From contig JAQWPM010000020.1 in assembly GCA_029245345.1 (NCBI GenBank), positions 1-34,266 on the forward strand: a DNA stretch of 34,266 nucleotides, written 5' to 3'. This stretch comes from Longimicrobiales bacterium. Its GTDB lineage: Bacteria > Gemmatimonadota > Gemmatimonadetes > Longimicrobiales > Gaopeijiaceae. The translations under genes were made by a program, and so were the position numbers. Shown piece after piece: positions 32,201-34,266 of this stretch. The notes below the pieces were generated by a model. The model made no database searches and was not told the origin of the DNA. It worked only from the letters and a program-made list of their open reading frames with translations. Numbering within the stretch: the stretch's first letter is position 1; every line of letters begins with the position of its first letter.

Positions 32201-32279
32201 TGGCCAGCTGACCTGCCAGGGGGGACTGGGCCGCCACCCAGAGGAAGGCAAGAGCGAGCAATCGGAGCGCGTTGCGCAT
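29217..32279 (-). CDS. Large exported Asp-box (BNR/sortilin-like) propeller protein
   Basis: The start at 32279 (ATG after GGAG) gives a 1020-residue product with a signal peptide (RLLALAFLWVAAQSPLAGQ). Asp-box repeats are plentiful: TTDNGVRF, SINGGETW, TTDGGENW, SMDAGATW, SEDHGETW, STDRGDTW, STNDGQSW and SDDNGMSW. They indicate two or more beta-propellers as in sortilin/Vps10-like and exo-sialidase/xyloglucanase-like proteins. About residues 770-1020 contain a beta-sandwich-like part (ILDYWLASTGTDVSITVHDG), a Gly-rich insert (see separate entry) and C-terminal helices. Catalysis is not evident, so a binding or glycan-related role is open. An alternative start at 32291 adds four residues. It is the first gene of a reverse unit with the STAS-like gene. 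Confidence 0.9.
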   Translation of the reverse strand: MRNALRLLALAFLWVAAQSPLAGQLATADFDGLAPRNIGPATMSGRLVDIAVVNSNPKVFYIASATGGVWKTTDNGVRFEPVFQNEAVHSVGDIVVHQKETDIVWVGTGERANRQSTGWGDGVYKSINGGETWTNMGLPESHHIGRIVMHPDDADIVYVAALGHLWGPNEERGLYKTTDGGENWELVLYADELTGVVDIAMDPNAPGVLYAATYQRQRRPWGFHGGGPGSAMWKSMDAGATWTKLTNAGLDNGLPTGDIGRIGISIFEADPRILYASVEQGKRFNAATAYEQRVAGLYRSEDHGETWTFQSDWNPRPMYASQPLVDPNDDQRVYMMNAYSYSDDAGKTFTVPRQHRTHGDDRFVWVNPHDSEHIMKADDGGLGISYDRGDHFLYITSLPLSQFYQVSVDLAHPYNVYGGLQDNGSWRGPNAVYRAEGILNEDWVRWGGGDGFWNVVDTTNNRILYSESQYLGLTRNDMATGESRSIRPNQPEGFIGARRNWTTWPDLGDPDQRLGNAMTPGNWEGPFILSPHDPNTLYAGLVELYKSTDRGDTWTGLGDLTTGTDRRTLAIMEQMPDSFVLSLDDGIPYWPTLTAVAESEFTPGLLYAGTDDGNVQISTNDGQSWTLVTDRMDGAPEMMWVNRIHASKSVEGRVYAVANNYRNDDYNNYIWRSDDNGMSWMSITGDLPAERVIRAVKEDLRNPEVLWMGTEFGVWWSWNSGSNWVELKGGMPTMAVNDLVVHPRDNDLVLGTHGRGVWILDQVNALQEMTPAIAATSAHLFGIEDAEQIRYRNERAHTGNMIFEGENPPAGAILDYWLASTGTDVSITVHDGMGVEIAQVNGGSERGMNRAVWNLRHGAAGGGGGGRGGFGGGGGPWVVPGLYTVRFSAGAITHEQTLRVKEDPRIDVDPLVRRQWTETLVRIGELAMSAQELSREVGQVARRLDADTDPLQLAADLEAKVRDMARESQELSGRIARLRGSAGGWVGPLSADQASQLAFFTEMLATLGAEWRTTSERLPG
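29655..29699 (-). repeat. Glycine-rich insert in the Asp-box protein
   Basis: A 45-base triplet-rich tract encodes 15 residues, GGGGGGRGGFGGGGG, just before a Pro-Trp-Val segment. It sits between the beta-sandwich-like part and the C-terminal helices. It is probably a flexible linker that can vary in length by slippage. Confidence 0.9.
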
Positions 32280-32419
32280 CGTGTTCTCCATACATGACGT
32301 ACGTTTCTATGGGCCGCGGAAGATGCCGGTGGCTTGCAGGCCGAGCAAGCAAAGCCGGCCCGAGAATTATTAAGTTGATATACTGCCTTGAAGACGAACC
32401 CGAGCCGACCCTGAGGACT

Positions 32420-33835
32420 ATGCTTCTTCGACGCTTCTACGACGACAAACTCGCCCAGGCCAGTTACATGATCGGGTGTCAGGCCAATGGCCAGGCGATC
32501 GTGATTGATCCGCACCGGGACACTGATGTGTACCTTGAGGCGGCGGACGAGGAGGGACTTGAGATCACGTATGTCTCCGAGACCCACATCCATGCGGATT
32601 ACCTGTCAGGGTCTCGCCAGCTCGCGAAGAAGACCGGAGCCAAGCTCTTGCTTTCAGGGGAGGGGGACGACAGCTGGCAGTACCGCTTTGTAGATGAGGA
32701 CGGGGCAAAACTCCTACATGACGGTGACGAGGTGAAGCTCGGCAACATTGTGATCAAGGTGTTCCACACGCCGGGACACACTCCCGAGCACATCTCATTC
32801 ATGGTTGTCGACGGCGCCGCCTCCAGCGAGCCCATGGGGCTGCTTACCGGCGACTTCATCTTCGTAGGAGACGTCGGGCGGCCGGACTTGCTCGAAAAAG
32901 CTGCCGGAGTAGCGGACACGATGGAGGCCGGAGCCCGGGTGTTGTACAACGCGCTCGAGCGTTTCAAAGACATGCCGGGGTACTTACAGGTGTTGCCGGG
33001 CCATGGCGCCGGGTCCGCATGTGGCAAGGCGCTCGGGTCGGTCCCGTCCTCGACCCTAGGGTACGAGAGGCTCGTGAATTGGGCGTTTCAGGTGGACGGC
33101 GAGGACGACTTCGTTTCCAAGGTGTTAGAGGACCAGCCTGAGCCACCGGCCTACTTCGCTGAAATGAAGCGAATGAACCGCGACGGTCCGGCCATCCTCG
33201 ATCGGCTACCGGAGCCGACTCCCATGGCTCCCGAGGATCTCCATGGGCTGCTCGCGGAAGGCGGCATCGTAGTTGATACACGATCGCGAGATCGATTTGC
33301 CCAAGGCCACATACCAGGCACGATCAACGTTCCGCTGGACAAAGGGTTTCCGAATTGGTGCGGGTGGATGTTACCGTACGACCGACCCATCTGCTTCATC
33401 GTGGATGAGGAGGGCCAAGCCAATGAAGCTGCTCGCGATCTTGCGTTTATCGGGATCGATCACTCGGCGGGGTACTTCGACGCGGCGGCACTGGAGTATT
33501 GGGCCGCCAACCATGGTCCTCTCGAGATGACGACTGTCATCGACTGGGAGGCCGCCGAGCTGGCAATGGCTGAGGAAGATGCGTTCCTGCTCGACGTGAG
33601 GAAGCTCATGGAGTGGAACGAAGGGCACGCTCCAGGCGCCACACATATCCACCTGGGGCACCTCCGAGGGCGCTCGAAAGAAGTGCCACTGGATCGCCCT
33701 GTCCTCCTCTACTGCCGGACCGGACACCGCTCTGGAATCGGAACCAGCGTGCTTCAGGCTGAGGGATTCACCGACGTAAGGAACATTGACGGCGGCATCG
33801 TGGATCGAAGTAAGAGAGGCCTGCCGATCGGGTAA
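32420..33835 (+). CDS. Persulfide dioxygenase fused to two rhodanese domains (CstB-like)
   Basis: The N-terminal metallo-beta-lactamase domain has the non-haem iron motifs of persulfide dioxygenases: THIHADYLSG (His56, His58), HTPGHTPEH (His115, His119), TGDFIFVGDVGRPDL (Asp144, Asp150) and LPGHGAGSACG. Two rhodanese domains follow, near 265-360 and 375-471. The first lacks the catalytic cysteine (CFIVDEEGQ in place of the Cys loop). The second has it (LLYCRTGHRSG, Cys432). This order, with an inactive middle and an active last rhodanese, resembles the Staphylococcus CstB that converts persulfides to thiosulfate. The 471-residue size is close. The ATG at 32420 follows GAGG. The product has no signal peptide, and it diverges from the Asp-box gene. 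Confidence 0.92.
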   Translation: MLLRRFYDDKLAQASYMIGCQANGQAIVIDPHRDTDVYLEAADEEGLEITYVSETHIHADYLSGSRQLAKKTGAKLLLSGEGDDSWQYRFVDEDGAKLLHDGDEVKLGNIVIKVFHTPGHTPEHISFMVVDGAASSEPMGLLTGDFIFVGDVGRPDLLEKAAGVADTMEAGARVLYNALERFKDMPGYLQVLPGHGAGSACGKALGSVPSSTLGYERLVNWAFQVDGEDDFVSKVLEDQPEPPAYFAEMKRMNRDGPAILDRLPEPTPMAPEDLHGLLAEGGIVVDTRSRDRFAQGHIPGTINVPLDKGFPNWCGWMLPYDRPICFIVDEEGQANEAARDLAFIGIDHSAGYFDAAALEYWAANHGPLEMTTVIDWEAAELAMAEEDAFLLDVRKLMEWNEGHAPGATHIHLGHLRGRSKEVPLDRPVLLYCRTGHRSGIGTSVLQAEGFTDVRNIDGGIVDRSKRGLPIG

Positions 33836-33933
33836 TGGACGCGGAGTCCCGGAGTTTGTCGCTTTTCAGGACAGAAATGCAATAGATTGACGGGTCATGT
33901 GTTGGGTTTCTTCTTGTCGCGTCCGCGGGGCCC

Positions 33934-34266
33934 ATGTACGAATCGGGAGACAAAAAGGAGCTGGGCGGGTTTGCGCGCTCGATTGACGCCCTTTTTACGG
34001 GTGCTTCTGAGCCCGAACCTGCGCCTGAAGTCGAAGCTCCTGACGCTGATATCGACCCATTTATTGATTTGGAAGGCGCCGCTGTCTCCGGCGTAGGGGC
34101 GGCGTTGGAGCCGGAGATGTCGTTCGACGCTCTGGCTCCGGATGCGCCCGAAGAAGTCGAGATGTCGTTCGACGCTCTGGCTCCGGACGCGCCCGAAGAA
34201 GTCGAGATGTCGTTCGACGCTCTGGCTCCGGACGCGCCCGAAGAAGTCGAGATGTCGTTCGACGCT
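33934..34266 (+). CDS. Acidic repeat protein of unknown function (3' partial)
   Basis: The ATG at 33934 opens a frame that stays open to the window edge (111 codons visible). It begins MYESGDKKELGGFARSIDAL, then a Glu/Pro/Asp-rich stretch. From 34114 it becomes a tandem 15-residue repeat with the core EMSFDALAPDAPEEV. No signal peptide, membrane segment or known domain is seen, and I do not recognise the family. The composition suggests an extended, disordered and very acidic region. It follows the persulfide dioxygenase by 98 bases. There is no good Shine-Dalgarno sequence, so a start elsewhere is possible, but the reading frame is well supported by the repeat and its codon use. Confidence 0.6.
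   Translation, partial: MYESGDKKELGGFARSIDALFTGASEPEPAPEVEAPDADIDPFIDLEGAAVSGVGAALEPEMSFDALAPDAPEEVEMSFDALAPDAPEEVEMSFDALAPDAPEEVEMSFDA
34114..34266 (+). repeat. 45-bp coding tandem repeat at the window edge
   Basis: Units lie at 34114-34158, 34159-34203 and 34204-34248, with a partial fourth unit to the edge. Units two and three look identical; unit one differs at one synonymous position (GAT for GAC). The array is truncated by the window. It is not related in sequence to the 45-base repeat at the left end. Confidence 0.95.

Noticed and set aside
30558-32297. A 579-codon open frame antisense to the Asp-box protein
   Set aside because: The reverse-strand protein has eight Asp-box motifs and a signal peptide; the forward frame is rich in Val/Arg/Asp without any recognisable domain.
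32379-32384. TATACT as a -10 box for the persulfide dioxygenase gene
   Set aside because: The hexamer is good, but no -35-like sequence lies at the right distance, so I do not list it as a promoter.

Overview
The window reads like a chromosomal piece of a high-GC, Gram-negative-type bacterium. It carries many exported hydrolases, two outer-membrane proteins of the DUF5916/CBM9-like kind, a TolB-like propeller fused to an amidohydrolase, a long Asp-box (BNR/sortilin-like) protein and persulfide-oxidising machinery. This mix is typical of Gemmatimonadota and some Acidobacteriota. I favour Gemmatimonadota, but this is inference from gene content and no taxonomic marker was compared.

Layout. (1) 1-4659 is the ribosome-biogenesis block: the acidic tail of a protein that is probably bS16 (rpsP), then rimM and trmD, and after an opposite-strand pair (PLP dehydratase, M28 lipoprotein peptidase) rplS and rnhB. 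The usual rpsP-rimM-trmD-rplS-rnhB order is therefore split by about 2 kb of reverse-strand genes. A strong terminator-like hairpin lies inside the start of rnhB. (2) 4699-6402 holds an exported M20-like peptidase and a tRNA-Lys(UUU). (3) 6403-8920 is a poorly coding, decayed-looking stretch: a lipoprotein gene broken by one in-frame amber codon, a small membrane protein, a fragmentary reverse-strand ORF and a GNAT acetyltransferase. (4) 8921-14511 is a tight forward operon: propeller-amidohydrolase, small secreted protein and M24 aminopeptidase, followed by a small membrane protein. (5) 14498-19348 is a reverse block: DUF5916 barrel, degenerate M19 dipeptidase and class C beta-lactamase-like serine hydrolase. 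(6) 19493-24848 is forward: canonical M19 dipeptidase, DinB-like protein, PNPOx-like protein, YhhN lysoplasmalogenase-like protein and a second DUF5916 barrel. (7) 24850-26235 is a reverse exported amidohydrolase. 26332-28812 is a forward propeller-M28 peptidase. 28829-32279 is a reverse Asp-box protein followed by a STAS/SpoIIAA-like protein. 32420-33835 is a persulfide dioxygenase with two rhodanese domains. 33934 to the edge is the start of an acidic repeat protein.

Taken together, most genes from 8921 to 32279 encode proteins with signal peptides that hydrolyse peptides, dipeptides or cyclic amides (M19 x2, M24, M28, serine hydrolase, amidohydrolases x2), with M20 and a second M28 nearby. 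Outer-membrane barrels lie beside them. This fits a lifestyle of scavenging extracellular peptides and cell-wall fragments. I found no CRISPR array, prophage, insertion sequence or recognisable defence system. The most unusual items are the hairpin inside rnhB, the split ribosomal operon, the amber-interrupted lipoprotein, the canonical/degenerate M19 pair, and the 45-bp coding repeats at both ends of the window.
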